Origin: Burkholderia sp. WSM2232
GTDB taxonomy: Bacteria; Pseudomonadota; Gammaproteobacteria; Burkholderiales; Burkholderiaceae
Length of the DNA: 64,000 nt
Direction of reading: 5' to 3'
Assembly (NCBI RefSeq): GCF_000472545.1
Contig: NZ_AWZV01000005.1
Location: 218,745 to 282,744 of the forward strand
Shown here: positions 34,176 through 42,847 of the stretch, piece by piece
Position numbering within the stretch: the stretch's first letter is position 1
How the letters are laid out: each line of letters opens with the position of its first letter
The notes under the pieces: generated by a model
Seen by the model: the letters and a program-made list of their open reading frames with translations, nothing else
What the model was told of the DNA's origin: nothing
Database searches by the model: none
Made by a program: the position numbers and the translations under genes

Positions 34176-35246
34176 CTACGACGCCCGCTGCACAGAAGAG
34201 ACGCCCTCGCGGCCGCCCTGCCGCGCTTCGTCTGCGATCAGCCGCTCCATGATCCGGCGTGCATGCAGCGCGCCCGCATCGATAGGCAGCATGGCTGGGC
34301 GCAGCGACCAGAAATCGCGATCGCCGATCATGCGTTGCTGCGCTTCCAGCATTGGAATGTCTTCGTCGCGAAACGGTGCGAGCAGACTCTGTGCGGTGCG
34401 GTTCACAAGCTCCGCCCCATGCGCACCGATTGCGCGCGGCAAACCGAACGCAAAAAAGTAATGCGAACTCGCGGCGGTTTCCGGCGTAAGCCAGTGCGCC
34501 GAGACGACTTCGCGCGTGGTCTCGGGCCAGCCGCTTTCGCAAACCCGCACGGCGATAGTGAGTAGCCCCGGCGGCATCCACTGCACGTCGAGTTCGCGGT
34601 CGGCGCGCTCGCCGTACAGCAGCTCGAAGCTTTGCGTGAGCATCGGCCGCAACAATTCGCCCTTCATCTCGCGATGCACTGACACGGTGTCGCCAGCCAC
34701 CGTCGCGCGTACCACGCCGCTCGCCATCTGCTCGCTGCCGAGCGTGTCGGGATGCAGATACTGAAAGTGGCTGAGATCGAGAAGATTGTCGGCGCTCAAC
34801 TGGTAATTCGCACGCGTGTGCAAATAACGCTCGCTCGTGAAGTGATCGCGTGGATCGAGATAGTCGAATGCGGGGAGCGGCGTGCTCAGCGCGCGCTGTG
34901 GATCGCCCGGCCAGAACCAGACCGCCCCATAGCGCTCGTGCACCGGATAGCGACGTGCCTGCGCACGCGCAGGCACGCGCCCGTCGCCATGCGGGTTCAA
35001 CACACAATGCCCGTATGCGTTGAAACGCAGTCCGTGATACGGACATTCCAGCGTACCGTCGACAATGCGGCCGCGCGACAGGGGCGCAAAGCGATGTGGA
35101 CAGCGGTCCGCGAGCGCGACGGCCTCGCCACCAGCAGTACGGTAAAGCACCACGGGCTCGTCTAGCAAAGTGCGCCCGAGCGGCGCATGCGCCGTGACCT
35201 CGCTGGACAGCGCGGCGACATACCAGGCATTGAGCAGATAGGGCAC
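34176..35246 (-). CDS. Rieske-type aromatic-ring or O-demethylase oxygenase (VanA-like)
   Basis: 356 residues. The Rieske [2Fe-2S] motif DRCPHRFAPLSRGRIVDG...CPYHGLRF lies at ~47-75, and the mononuclear iron site D-N-x-L-D-L-S-H-F-x-x-L-H at ~153-165. It looks like the oxygenase part of vanillate-type demethylases acting on plant phenolics; the reductase (VanB) is not in the window. The start is a GTG at 35246 with GGGAG nine bases upstream. It stands between the AWR-like gene and hrpG, with no hrpII box; its link to the T3SS is only positional. Confidence 0.88.
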   Translation of the reverse strand: MPYLLNAWYVAALSSEVTAHAPLGRTLLDEPVVLYRTAGGEAVALADRCPHRFAPLSRGRIVDGTLECPYHGLRFNAYGHCVLNPHGDGRVPARAQARRYPVHERYGAVWFWPGDPQRALSTPLPAFDYLDPRDHFTSERYLHTRANYQLSADNLLDLSHFQYLHPDTLGSEQMASGVVRATVAGDTVSVHREMKGELLRPMLTQSFELLYGERADRELDVQWMPPGLLTIAVRVCESGWPETTREVVSAHWLTPETAASSHYFFAFGLPRAIGAHGAELVNRTAQSLLAPFRDEDIPMLEAQQRMIGDRDFWSLRPAMLPIDAGALHARRIMERLIADEARQGGREGVSSVQRAS

Positions 35247-35319
35247 GGCAAGACTCCCATCGAACGCGGCGATTCAGTGCGGCGGCGTGCCCATATTAGG
35301 CACTACACAAATAAGCACA

Positions 35320-35334
35320 CTCAACAATTCTCAT
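35320..35334 (+). promoter_or_regulatory. Partial CTCAA-N5-CTCA element near hrpG
   Basis: CTCAACAATTCTCAT has the same 10-bp half-site spacing as the elements upstream of hrpB and sctC, with the second half-site imperfect. It is on the plus strand, pointing toward hrpG 545 bp away, in the AT-rich spacer. Autoregulation is a possibility only. Confidence 0.3.
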
Positions 35335-35477
35335 AGCGGTAAATAGCAGCATTCTTGCAATTACATTCGCGTGAATCGGAAATAAATGCGAATCCCTAAT
35401 ACCGCGACAATGCGTATGGGAATTTGCCGACAGCTCTGCTGGCAAACCCCAAGCGGCCCACATCTGAAGCGCGCCGA

Positions 35478-35574
35478 AACCTTACATATAAATTACGTTA
35501 CTGTAAGGTTAGCCAAGAAACCACCGTAAACACTGGATCTCCCGCGGTTCGCCACGCTTCGCATCTGTAAGGTT
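35478..35574. promoter_or_regulatory. Three TGTAAGGTT sites upstream of hrpG
   Basis: AACCTTACA (35478-35486) and TGTAAGGTT (35502-35510) form a perfect 9-bp inverted repeat with a 15-nt loop. A third copy, TGTAAGGTT, lies at 35566-35574. All are in the 630-bp AT-rich spacer (35247-35878) before hrpG, which otherwise contains no gene. A regulator binding site is likely; the protein is unknown. Confidence 0.5.
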
Positions 35575-35878
35575 TGCTCCGTCCCGCATCCGCGTTATTT
35601 TTTCGAGGCCGTGCAAAAAACGTGTAATGCAGGTGGCGAACTACGAAAAACAGGTGGAAGAAAAATGTCGAATTCGTGATCTGTTTTTGAATCAGCCGAT
35701 TGAATCGCGATTGCGAAACAAAACGTTACATCCTTGATGGGCCGCTCCCTCTACTGTCGAGTCATTCGAAATGCGTAATCGCTTCGACGCGCAAACGCAT
35801 CGACCCACCGGTTCCACGAATAACGTTTGCCCTACGCCCGCGTAGTCTCACGGGCGCCCGGCATCGCACGGAGGAAAA

Positions 35879-36904
35879 ATGAAACTTGCAGTGATGACCA
35901 GAAGCGCAACACTGTTCGGGTTGATCTGCCGTTGTTTCGAAGCCGACGGCGCCGTCTGCCACCGGTTCGCCGATGACGTGGCCTTCGCGCGCGCAATCTA
36001 CCGCGACGAATACAGCGCGATCCTGATCGACGCGGACACGGGGCTCAATCCGCTGCGTCCCGTGCTCGCGAGGCGCGCCTGTTACGCGGACCGTCGCGCG
36101 CCGTTGATCGTGATCGGCGCGTGTCACGATCGCGAAGCCATAGCCCGTCTGTTCGACGCGGGTGCGGACGACGTGGTGCTCTCGCCAGTCGACGCGCGCG
36201 AGGTGATGCTGCGGGTACATCTCGCACTGTTGCGTGCGCAACTACAGAGCGCAGATTCCAGCGACATGCTCGAATGCGGCGTGTACCGGCTCGATCGCCG
36301 CACCTGCACGGTGCACGTGGACAGCCACGCGGTCCGGCTCACGCCGCGCGAGTTCGCGATTGCGTGGCTACTGTTCTCGCGCCGCGGCGAATATGTGAGC
36401 CGACGCCAGATTGCCGGCGCGGTGTGGAGCCGTTCGGAGGACATCATTGGCCGCACGCTCGAACAGCACATCTACAAACTGCGCAAGAAGCTCGAACTGA
36501 ACGGCCCCTGGGGCGTGCATCTGCGTACGTTGTATGCGCACGGTTACCGGATCGAGATGACGGACACAGCGGATGCGGCGCTCGACGAAAGCACGCAGAG
36601 CGTGCAGACGATGGAAAGCCTGGATAGCCCGGCAAGCGTGGAAAGCACTGCGTTCGCCTCGCTGCACGGCGAGTCGCGAGCAGCGGCGGCCGTTGTCTGC
36701 ATCGGACCGATGCCGCGCGCCTCCGTGCCGGCCTCGCCGCCGCGTGCCGAGGTGCATCCCGCAGATAGCGCCGTGGCACGCAATGCGCCCGCGTGGGGCG
36801 ACTCGCAAGCGGCCTTCGCTGCCTCGGCGGGCGGCGTGCCGAAAACGCCGTATGCGCTGCTGAGCGCGGCCGCCCTCGCCGCGCGCACGCGCGGCAATGG
36901 GTGA
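35879..36904 (+). CDS. hrpG: HrpG-like OmpR-family response regulator
   Basis: 341 residues. Residues ~1-120 are receiver-like with Asp51 in ILIDADTG at the usual phospho-acceptor place, but the N-terminal acidic pair is missing (LAVMTRSA) and the conserved Lys is replaced (VLSPVDAREV). Residues ~130-225 are a winged helix (VRLTPREFAIAWLLFSRRGEYVSR, RTLEQHIYKLRKKLEL, TLYAHGYRIE). A ~100-residue low-complexity tail follows, much longer than in relatives. HrpG sits at the top of the Ralstonia/Xanthomonas T3SS cascade and activates hrpB/hrpX. GGAGGAAAA precedes the ATG. It is convergent with sctC. Confidence 0.82.
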   Translation: MKLAVMTRSATLFGLICRCFEADGAVCHRFADDVAFARAIYRDEYSAILIDADTGLNPLRPVLARRACYADRRAPLIVIGACHDREAIARLFDAGADDVVLSPVDAREVMLRVHLALLRAQLQSADSSDMLECGVYRLDRRTCTVHVDSHAVRLTPREFAIAWLLFSRRGEYVSRRQIAGAVWSRSEDIIGRTLEQHIYKLRKKLELNGPWGVHLRTLYAHGYRIEMTDTADAALDESTQSVQTMESLDSPASVESTAFASLHGESRAAAAVVCIGPMPRASVPASPPRAEVHPADSAVARNAPAWGDSQAAFAASAGGVPKTPYALLSAAALAARTRGNG

Positions 36905-36921
36905 GAACTTGTGAGAACAGC

Positions 36922-36952
36922 GCGGCGCGCCTTCAACTCCGTTGCGCGCCGC
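36922..36952. terminator. Hairpin between hrpG and sctC
   Basis: GCGGCGCGC (36922-36930) and GCGCGCCGC (36944-36952) are perfect complements with a 13-nt loop, between convergent genes. A short TTCTCC follows on the plus strand. Likely a transcription stop. Confidence 0.55.
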
Positions 36953-37000
36953 TTCTCCAACCCCTACTAACCGATGAACCACTCGCCGGCACTCGCGCGC

Positions 37001-38833
37001 TCAGAACTCGATAATGCGCGGCGACAGCAGAAAGAGCCGCTCCATATGGCTGCGCTGGTCGTCGCGATAGCGGAACAGCCCGCCGATCAGCGGAATCTTC
37101 GACAAACCGGGCACGCCAGTTTCGCCGTTCGTCGACGTATCGACACGATAGCCCGCAATCAGCAGGCTCTCGCCTTGGCCAACGAACGATTCGGTATTGA
37201 TCGTGCTCGTCGTGATCACCGGAATGTTGTCCACCTGCTGCGATGTAATTGCGCCGTCCTCGATATGAACGTTGAGCTTGATGTCCGTTCTGCCGTTCTC
37301 TTCGACCACGAGCGGCAGCACGCGCAGCGACACGCCGGTCGACACGCTGTACAGATCCGCCGACGTGTAGCCCGACACGCGCACGAAAAAGCGCGTTTTC
37401 TGGTCCATCACGGCCTCCACATTGTTGAGCGTGGCGACTTTCGGGCTCGCGTCGATCTTCGCGAGATTGCTCTGCTGCAGCGCGTTCACGCGCGCGAGCA
37501 GATAGCGGCCCGCGTTGCCGAGCACGGCTGTCAGCGACCCGCCGAGCGGCGACGTGTTGATCACGGTCGTGCCGTCTGCAAGCGTCTGCGTGCCGAAAAT
37601 CGGATCGATGTTGCCGTTATAGCCGTTCTGCTGCGTGGTGCCGTTGCCCGTCTGGATGTCGATGTGGCTGTTGTGCGCGCGCCAGTCAACGCCGATCTGC
37701 TTGAGCGCGTTGTCGTCGATTTCGATGATATGCGCCTCGATCTCGATCAGGCGCGGCCGCACGTCGAGCTTGTCGATCAGGCTCTGGTATTGCGCGAGGC
37801 GTTGCGGCACGTCGCGGATCAGCACGGAGTTGGTGCGCGGATCGGCTTCGATAACCGGCAGCGTCTGGCTGCCGCTCACCGACGTATCGGCGCCGCTGTC
37901 GCCGTCGCCGTTACTGGAGGAGCCGATCGACTGCATGCCCGGTCCACCGCCCGCCGCCATGCCGTTCAGCAATCCACCGATGCCCGGCGCCACGCCGCCG
38001 TTCGCGGCAATGCCGGCCGGCAGCGGCGGATTCACGCCGCTTTGATAACCGCCGCCGTCGGTGCTGCCGGTCACGTCGCGCATCGGCTGCAAGCGGCGCA
38101 TTGTCGGTTCGCGCGCGGCGCGGTTGGCGGCCTGCTCGTAGCTGTCCGCGCCGTTGCGGCCACGCTGATCGCGCGGATGGTACATGGCAGACAGCACGTT
38201 TGCGACGCCGGACACCGTCACCGTCTTGCCGTCGATCTCGACGTTGTGATCCGCAGCCCACGCGTGATGGAGCTGGAACACGCGGATCATCGAACCCGAA
38301 CGCTGCGCGGCGTTGTCGTCGAGACGGCGCGCGACTTCGGACACGAGCTGCACGTACGCTTGCGGCCCGCTGACGAGCGCGGTCCCCTGGCTCTCGTCGT
38401 AGGTGATCGGAAAGCGCGCATTCTCGATTCGCAGTTGCGTGAGCGCCGAGCGCAGGTCGGCGGCACTCGCATGATCGAGCTTGATCACGCGCCGCGTGAC
38501 GGTGTTGACGTCGCTGATAGAGAGCACGCTGCCGTCGTAAAACCACACGAAGCCGAAGCTCGACGCCAGCGTGTCCAGAAAGCGCTGCGGCGGCATGTCG
38601 AAGCGACCGCTCACGCTGCCGTGCACGTCGCCCGAAATGGTTGTGGGCACACCTTGTCCAGCGGTGAAATCGCGCAGCACGTCCTTCACGTCCTGCCCTT
38701 CGGCGCTGACATGGACCACCGAGCTGCGCCAGTGAATGGCCGCGGCTTCGGCGGGCGCCGCGAGCAAGGCGGGCAATGCGAACGCAAGAGACGCTGCCAG
38801 CCGGGCAGCAAGCATGAGCGGTTTATTGTTCAT
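37001..38833 (-). CDS. sctC: T3SS outer-membrane secretin SctC
   Basis: 610-residue secretin (HrcC) forming the outer-membrane ring. A Sec signal peptide (MNNKPLMLAARLAASLAFAL, cleaved after AEA) leads, followed by N0/N1 periplasmic domains (ISGDVHGSVSGRFDMPPQRFLDTL) and the secretin core (VATLNNVEAVMDQKTRFFVRVSGYTSADLYSVSTG, ending VPGLSKIPLIGGLFRYRDD). A Gly/Asn-rich insert with GGG/GIGG repeats sits near residues 275-310. The ATG at 38833 is preferred over the TTG at 38860. It is read separately from sctT: the CTCAA element lies 97 bp upstream and no hrpII box was found. Confidence 0.93.
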   Translation of the reverse strand: MNNKPLMLAARLAASLAFALPALLAAPAEAAAIHWRSSVVHVSAEGQDVKDVLRDFTAGQGVPTTISGDVHGSVSGRFDMPPQRFLDTLASSFGFVWFYDGSVLSISDVNTVTRRVIKLDHASAADLRSALTQLRIENARFPITYDESQGTALVSGPQAYVQLVSEVARRLDDNAAQRSGSMIRVFQLHHAWAADHNVEIDGKTVTVSGVANVLSAMYHPRDQRGRNGADSYEQAANRAAREPTMRRLQPMRDVTGSTDGGGYQSGVNPPLPAGIAANGGVAPGIGGLLNGMAAGGGPGMQSIGSSSNGDGDSGADTSVSGSQTLPVIEADPRTNSVLIRDVPQRLAQYQSLIDKLDVRPRLIEIEAHIIEIDDNALKQIGVDWRAHNSHIDIQTGNGTTQQNGYNGNIDPIFGTQTLADGTTVINTSPLGGSLTAVLGNAGRYLLARVNALQQSNLAKIDASPKVATLNNVEAVMDQKTRFFVRVSGYTSADLYSVSTGVSLRVLPLVVEENGRTDIKLNVHIEDGAITSQQVDNIPVITTSTINTESFVGQGESLLIAGYRVDTSTNGETGVPGLSKIPLIGGLFRYRDDQRSHMERLFLLSPRIIEF

Positions 38834-38929
38834 GAGTTCCACGATGTCCACGATGGTCAAGGAATGGGCCGCGCGTCATGCAACGCGAGCCGGCGATGCC
38901 CAATGTATCGAAGCGTGTGAACCACATCC

Positions 38930-38971
38930 TCAACAAATCTGACGGTTGGCACGCATTTGAGGAGTGTTGAG
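38930..38971 (-). promoter_or_regulatory. CTCAA-N5-CTCAA element upstream of sctC
   Basis: On the minus strand: CTCAACACTC CTCAAATGCG, then CAGATTTGTTGA. The 42-bp element is a gapless near-copy of the one upstream of hrpB (22369-22410), and in the same orientation to its gene. The spacer 38972-39041 between sctT and sctC holds short TTGGCACGGCCTGT/TTGGCGCGG repeats and no gene. Confidence 0.6.
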
Positions 38972-38973
38972 AA

Positions 38974-39031
38974 TTGGCACGGCCTGTATTGGCGCGGTCT
39001 GCATTGGCACGGCCTGTACTGGCGCGGCCTG
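38974..39031. repeat. Short repeat TTGGCRCGGYCTGYAC between sctT and sctC
   Basis: About three and a half copies of a 15- to 16-bp unit alternating TTGGCACGGCCTGTAT and TTGGCGCGGTCTGCAT or close variants. It lies in the sctT-sctC spacer, just next to the CTCAA element. No coding role. Confidence 0.6.
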
Positions 39032-39041
39032 CGCGCCGTGT

Positions 39042-39857
39042 CTATTTGCGCACTGCGCCGGCAATGGCGCGCAACTGCTCGCCGAGTCCGGTCAGCACGA
39101 GCTGGTCGCGCACCTGGTCGACAAAAATGCCGACAAAGAGCGCGAGCATCATCACCGTGAGCGCGCCTTTCACGGGTTGACTAAGCGTCATCAGTTCGAG
39201 CTTTTGCGCCGACTTCGCCGCAAAGCCGAACGCGAAATCGACCAGCAGCAACATCAGCATCATTGGCGCAGCGAGCTTGGCGGTGGTCTGCATCAGCGAG
39301 TCCGTTTGTTGCAGCACGAAGCTCTCGAGCACGTTCGCGGGCACGGGCGTGGCTGCCGTGAGCGGCCACCAGTGGTACGACTCGTACAGCGCGCCGAGCA
39401 GGAAGGTCATGCCGCCGAAGGTCCAGAACGCGACGCTTGCCACCTGCGCGAGCAACGTGCCGGTCGGCGTGGACTGTTCCTCACGCAGCGGGTTGGTGAT
39501 TTGCACGTTGTTGTAGCCGGCCAGATCGTCGACGTAAATGCCCGCGCCTTCCGCAACCCAGAATACCGTGGATGCCGCAAATCCAAGCAACAGGCCGATG
39601 GCCGCCTCGCGCAGGCCGATCACAACCAACGTGGTGCCGCTCAGCGACGTGTATAGCGAAACCGGCTGGCCATAAGCGATGAACGAGCTGAACAGCAACA
39701 CTACGCCGTTGCGCACCACGCCTTGCAGGATACCGTCCGCGGTGGGCGGAAACAGGTAAAGCACCACAAAAAGCCGCACCGAGCAGACGCCGAGCACGGT
39801 CAGCGAGCGGATCAGTGTGGCGCCGAACTGCGGTAGCGTGGTGATAGTGTCGTACAT
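39042..39857 (-). CDS. sctT: T3SS export-apparatus protein SctT
   Basis: 271-residue integral membrane protein of the SpaR/YscT/HrcT family. It forms part of the export gate with SctR and SctS. Six to eight hydrophobic segments are visible; a conserved-looking stretch is YVDDLAGYNNVQITNPLREEQSTP, followed by TGTLLAQVASVAFWTFGG. The length is standard. It is the last gene of the minus-strand run that begins at HrpB1, separated by 38 bp from the HrpB7-like gene. Confidence 0.93.
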   Translation of the reverse strand: MYDTITTLPQFGATLIRSLTVLGVCSVRLFVVLYLFPPTADGILQGVVRNGVVLLFSSFIAYGQPVSLYTSLSGTTLVVIGLREAAIGLLLGFAASTVFWVAEGAGIYVDDLAGYNNVQITNPLREEQSTPTGTLLAQVASVAFWTFGGMTFLLGALYESYHWWPLTAATPVPANVLESFVLQQTDSLMQTTAKLAAPMMLMLLLVDFAFGFAAKSAQKLELMTLSQPVKGALTVMMLALFVGIFVDQVRDQLVLTGLGEQLRAIAGAVRK

Positions 39858-39895
39858 TATGGATGGCTAATCAAATCGCAAAACGTTGCCGGCTG

Positions 39896-40435
39896 TCATG
39901 CCGCCGTGCGCTGCGCCTGAGCAGACGAGCGCAAACGTGCGAGCGCCGCTTCTTCCGCTTCCTCGTCGCCGGCGTCGGCTGCCTCGCGCTCGAGGGCCGC
40001 GCGCAGTCCGGCCATGCGCTCGCCACACAGGTCGATGCGTCCGCGGTTTTGCGCAAGTGCGCGGGCCGCAGCGGCGAGTTGATCGGCCTTGCTGCGCAAC
40101 GCTACCTCTAACGACGCGAGTTCGTTTTCCATCTGCGAGACCCGCACGGCAACAACTTCCGCATAGCGCATCGTCGCATTCAGTTCGGCCAACTGGAACG
40201 CGGTGCCGCCCGTCATCATCTGCGAGATGCGGGTGTGAAAACTGTGCAACTGGGCGCGCTCCGCATGCGTGCGCGCGAGTTGCGCGTCGTGCTGCCCGAG
40301 CGCCGCGGCGTGCGCTTCACGCGCGGCAACCAGGTCTGACTGCAGGCGGCGCTCCAGCCGTTCGCGGCGGCCAATGGTCAACTGCAGCGCGGCCATGCGT
40401 CGACGTGTCGTCTCGGGACTTTGCGTCGTCGTCAT
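39896..40435 (-). CDS. HrpB7/SctO-like stalk protein
   Basis: 179-residue, highly helical, charged protein between sctN and sctT, which is the position of HrpB7 (the FliJ/YscO equivalent that links the ATPase to the export gate). Coiled-coil heptads run from ~15 to 165 (RRMAALQLTIGRRERLERRLQSD; VRVSQMENELASLEVALRSKADQLAAAARALAQN). Sequence conservation in this family is low, so the call depends on position and coiled-coil character. The ATG at 40435 lies 4 bp after the sctN stop. Confidence 0.75.
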   Translation of the reverse strand: MTTTQSPETTRRRMAALQLTIGRRERLERRLQSDLVAAREAHAAALGQHDAQLARTHAERAQLHSFHTRISQMMTGGTAFQLAELNATMRYAEVVAVRVSQMENELASLEVALRSKADQLAAAARALAQNRGRIDLCGERMAGLRAALEREAADAGDEEAEEAALARLRSSAQAQRTAA

Positions 40436-40439
40436 CGGT

Positions 40440-41843
40440 TCAGCCGGTCGCCGCTTGCGCCAGTTCAAATAACCGCGCCTCGGTGTCCTGCGGTGCGGCC
40501 ATTTCGTGGGTCGCCTGATTGAAGAACGCGCGGATCGCGTCGATCTTGCGGATCGCCTCGTCGGCAAGCGGATTGCCGCCCGGCTGATATTCGCCGATCT
40601 GCAGCAGCAGCTCGACCTCGCGATGTTTGGCGAGCAGTTCGCGCAAGCGGGCCGCCGCGCGCACGTAGTCGGGCGTCATGACCTGCGGCATCACACGCGA
40701 AAGGCTTGCGAGCACGTCGATGGCCGGATACTGGTTTTTGGCGGCGATTTCGCGCGACAGGATCATGTGGCCGTCGACAATTCCGCGCACTTCCTCGGCA
40801 ATCGGATCGTTGCCCGATTCGTCTTCGGCAAGCACGGTGTAGAGCGCGGTGATCGAGCCGTGCTCGCCCATCCCCGCGCGCTCCAGCAGACGCGGCAGCT
40901 CCGCGAAGATCGACGGCGGGAAACCGCGCCGCGCGGGCGGCTCGCCGGCGGCCAGGCCGATCTCGCGCTGCGCGCGCGCAAAGCGCGTGAGCGAGTCCAT
41001 CATCAGCAGCACGCGCTGCCCGCGGTCGCGAAAGTGCTCGGCAATCGCGGTGGCCACATAGGCCGCCTTCGCGCGCTCGATCGACGAGCGGTCCGAGGTC
41101 GCGCATACCACGACGGAGCGCGCCATGCCCTCGGGCCCGAGGATCAGCTCGACGAACTCGCGCACCTCGCGGCCACGCTCGCCGATCAGCGCGATCACGG
41201 CCACGTCGCATTGCGCGCCGCGCGCGAACATGCCGAGCAAGGTGCTTTTGCCGACGCCCGCCGGCGCGAAGATACCCATGCGCTGCCCTTCGGCGAGCGT
41301 CATCATGCCGTCGACGACGCGCACGCCGGTGGCAAGCGGCGTGTCGATCATGCGCCGGCTCATCGGCGAAGGCGGGTTGGCGAACACCGGGCGTTGTTCG
41401 GTCGCCTCGAGCGGCCCGAGCCCGTCGATCGGCTCGCCAAGGCTGTCGATCACGCGACCGAGCAGCGTGTCGCCGACTGGCACCGTCAGCGAGCGGCCAA
41501 GCCCCACGACGCGCGTGGAGCGCGAAATGTCGGCGAGCCGCGAGAACGGCGAAAGTAGCGCGACGTCGCGGGTAAAGCCGATCACTTCCGCGTGCTGTAG
41601 CAACGCGCCGTTCGCCGCGCGCAGTTCGCACAGCTCGCCGAGCGTCACGTCGAGTCCGGCCACCTTGACTAGCGTGCCGATGACTTCGAGCACCTTGCCG
41701 GTTCGCGCGATGCTCGGCGTCGACAGGATCTCGTGTTCGATCGCGTCGGCAAGCCGCTGTGCATCGAAGAGCGGCAGCAGCGCGTCCTCCGGCTCACTCG
41801 CTTCGCGGATGCGGGGCATGGCCGCTGCGCGCGGAGAACTCAT
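40440..41843 (-). CDS. sctN: T3SS ATPase SctN
   Basis: 467-residue FliI/YscN-type ATPase that unfolds substrates and strips chaperones at the base. Walker [11 protein letters not shown] and Walker [13 protein letters not shown] are intact, and the family stretch [14 protein letters not shown] ([25 protein letters not shown]) is present. The ATG at 41843 overlaps the sctL stop (ATGA). The N-terminal ~40 residues are acidic and variable, as usual. Confidence 0.96.
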   Translation of the reverse strand: MSSPRAAAMPRIREASEPEDALLPLFDAQRLADAIEHEILSTPSIARTGKVLEVIGTLVKVAGLDVTLGELCELRAANGALLQHAEVIGFTRDVALLSPFSRLADISRSTRVVGLGRSLTVPVGDTLLGRVIDSLGEPIDGLGPLEATEQRPVFANPPSPMSRRMIDTPLATGVRVVDGMMTLAEGQRMGIFAPAGVGKSTLLGMFARGAQCDVAVIALIGERGREVREFVELILGPEGMARSVVVCATSDRSSIERAKAAYVATAIAEHFRDRGQRVLLMMDSLTRFARAQREIGLAAGEPPARRGFPPSIFAELPRLLERAGMGEHGSITALYTVLAEDESGNDPIAEEVRGIVDGHMILSREIAAKNQYPAIDVLASLSRVMPQVMTPDYVRAAARLRELLAKHREVELLLQIGEYQPGGNPLADEAIRKIDAIRAFFNQATHEMAAPQDTEARLFELAQAATG

Positions 41844-42847
41844 TGCCAGCCCTCGTTGTTCCAGCCGCCTGCATCCGCGAGTTCGGCGGTGTGCCGGTAT
41901 GCCCTTTCCGGATCAGGCGCGAGCGACTGCATGGCTTGGTCCGCTTCGTCCGCTTCGTCCGCTTCGTCCGCTTCGTCCGCTTCGTCCGCTTCGTCCGCTT
42001 CGCCCGCTTTGTCCATTTCGCCAGCCTCGCCCGTTTCGCCCGCCGACTGCTTGAGCGCGCGCGACACCGCGAGCCGCATCGCTCGCATTTGCGTGGCGAG
42101 GCTCGCGTCGATTGCACCGAAGTCGGATTCGCACAGGCAACTGCCCGGCGCGAGCCGCTTGTCCGCGACAACCGAGAGCGGAAACGGCCGGCCGAGATCG
42201 CGCCAGCGCGCCGAGAGCCGTTCGAAGGCAATGCAAGCCTTGTCGTAGTCGACCGGACTCACGGCGACGCGCAGCCATGTCGCGCCCTCGACGATGCGGT
42301 CCACCGTCGAAAGCGCGCGCTCGAACAACTGATCGGCCTGCTGCACCTGAACGATCTGCTCGACGGCCACCGTTACGATGCTCGCAATGCGCTCGCGCAT
42401 TTTCAGTTGCGCCCTGCGTTGCTCCGCGCCCGCGTCCGCGAGACGCTCCACCCAGTCGGCGAGTGCGCGCTGTTCGCCGTCGCGATAGCCGCGCGCGGCC
42501 GCCTGCTCGTAGTCGTGCAGCGCGGCCTGGCGGATCACATCGGCCTCAGCGTGGGCAGCGGCGACAATCGCCGCCGCTTCGTCGTGGGCGGCGGCAAGCG
42601 CGGCGTCGCGATCGGCGGTCAATTGCTGGTAGGCTGCGTCGATTTCGAGCAGTGCGCCGAAGGCGGCGCGCGGCACCACGTCGGCATGCGCGCCCACCTG
42701 GCCGGTGCCGCCCGGTTTGCCGCTCGATTTGCTGCTCGGTTCGCCGCTCGATTTGCCGGGCATTTCGCCGGGCGCCTCGCCGCCGCAGACTCCGTCGCCG
42801 ACCGCGGGCAGCAGCCGGTCCGATCTCAGCCAAATAGCCATGCCCAC
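41840..42847 (-). CDS. sctL: T3SS stator protein SctL (HrpB5) with acidic repeat
   Basis: 335 residues. The central part is a helical FliH/YscL domain ([30 protein letters not shown], then [21 protein letters not shown]). SctL regulates the ATPase and links it to SctQ/SctK. Two low-complexity inserts are unusual: a Gly/Ser/Lys-rich stretch at ~25-50 ([17 protein letters not shown]) and seven or eight Ala-Asp-Glu units at ~282-305, encoded by a 9-bp tandem repeat. Relatives are nearer 200-270 residues. The start overlaps the end of sctK by 22 bp. Confidence 0.85.
   Translation of the reverse strand: MGMAIWLRSDRLLPAVGDGVCGGEAPGEMPGKSSGEPSSKSSGKPGGTGQVGAHADVVPRAAFGALLEIDAAYQQLTADRDAALAAAHDEAAAIVAAAHAEADVIRQAALHDYEQAAARGYRDGEQRALADWVERLADAGAEQRRAQLKMRERIASIVTVAVEQIVQVQQADQLFERALSTVDRIVEGATWLRVAVSPVDYDKACIAFERLSARWRDLGRPFPLSVVADKRLAPGSCLCESDFGAIDASLATQMRAMRLAVSRALKQSAGETGEAGEMDKAGEADEADEADEADEADEADEADQAMQSLAPDPERAYRHTAELADAGGWNNEGWQ
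41935..42007. repeat. 9-bp tandem repeat inside sctL
   Basis: GTCCGCTTC is repeated about seven times without change (from about 41938) and then degenerates. On the minus strand it encodes Ala-Asp-Glu triplets. Because the unit is a multiple of three, copy number can change without breaking the frame. Confidence 0.9.

Noticed and set aside
35764..35790. TTCG pair before hrpG as hrpII box
   Set aside because: The TTCGs are only 14 bases apart and no -10 hexamer fits.
36974..38920. 648-codon plus-strand frame opposite sctC
   Set aside because: sctC is a clear secretin; the mirror is Arg/His-rich.
38945..38962. Sigma54 promoter upstream of sctC (TGGCACG)
   Set aside because: The downstream GC half (TTGC) is missing at the required distance.
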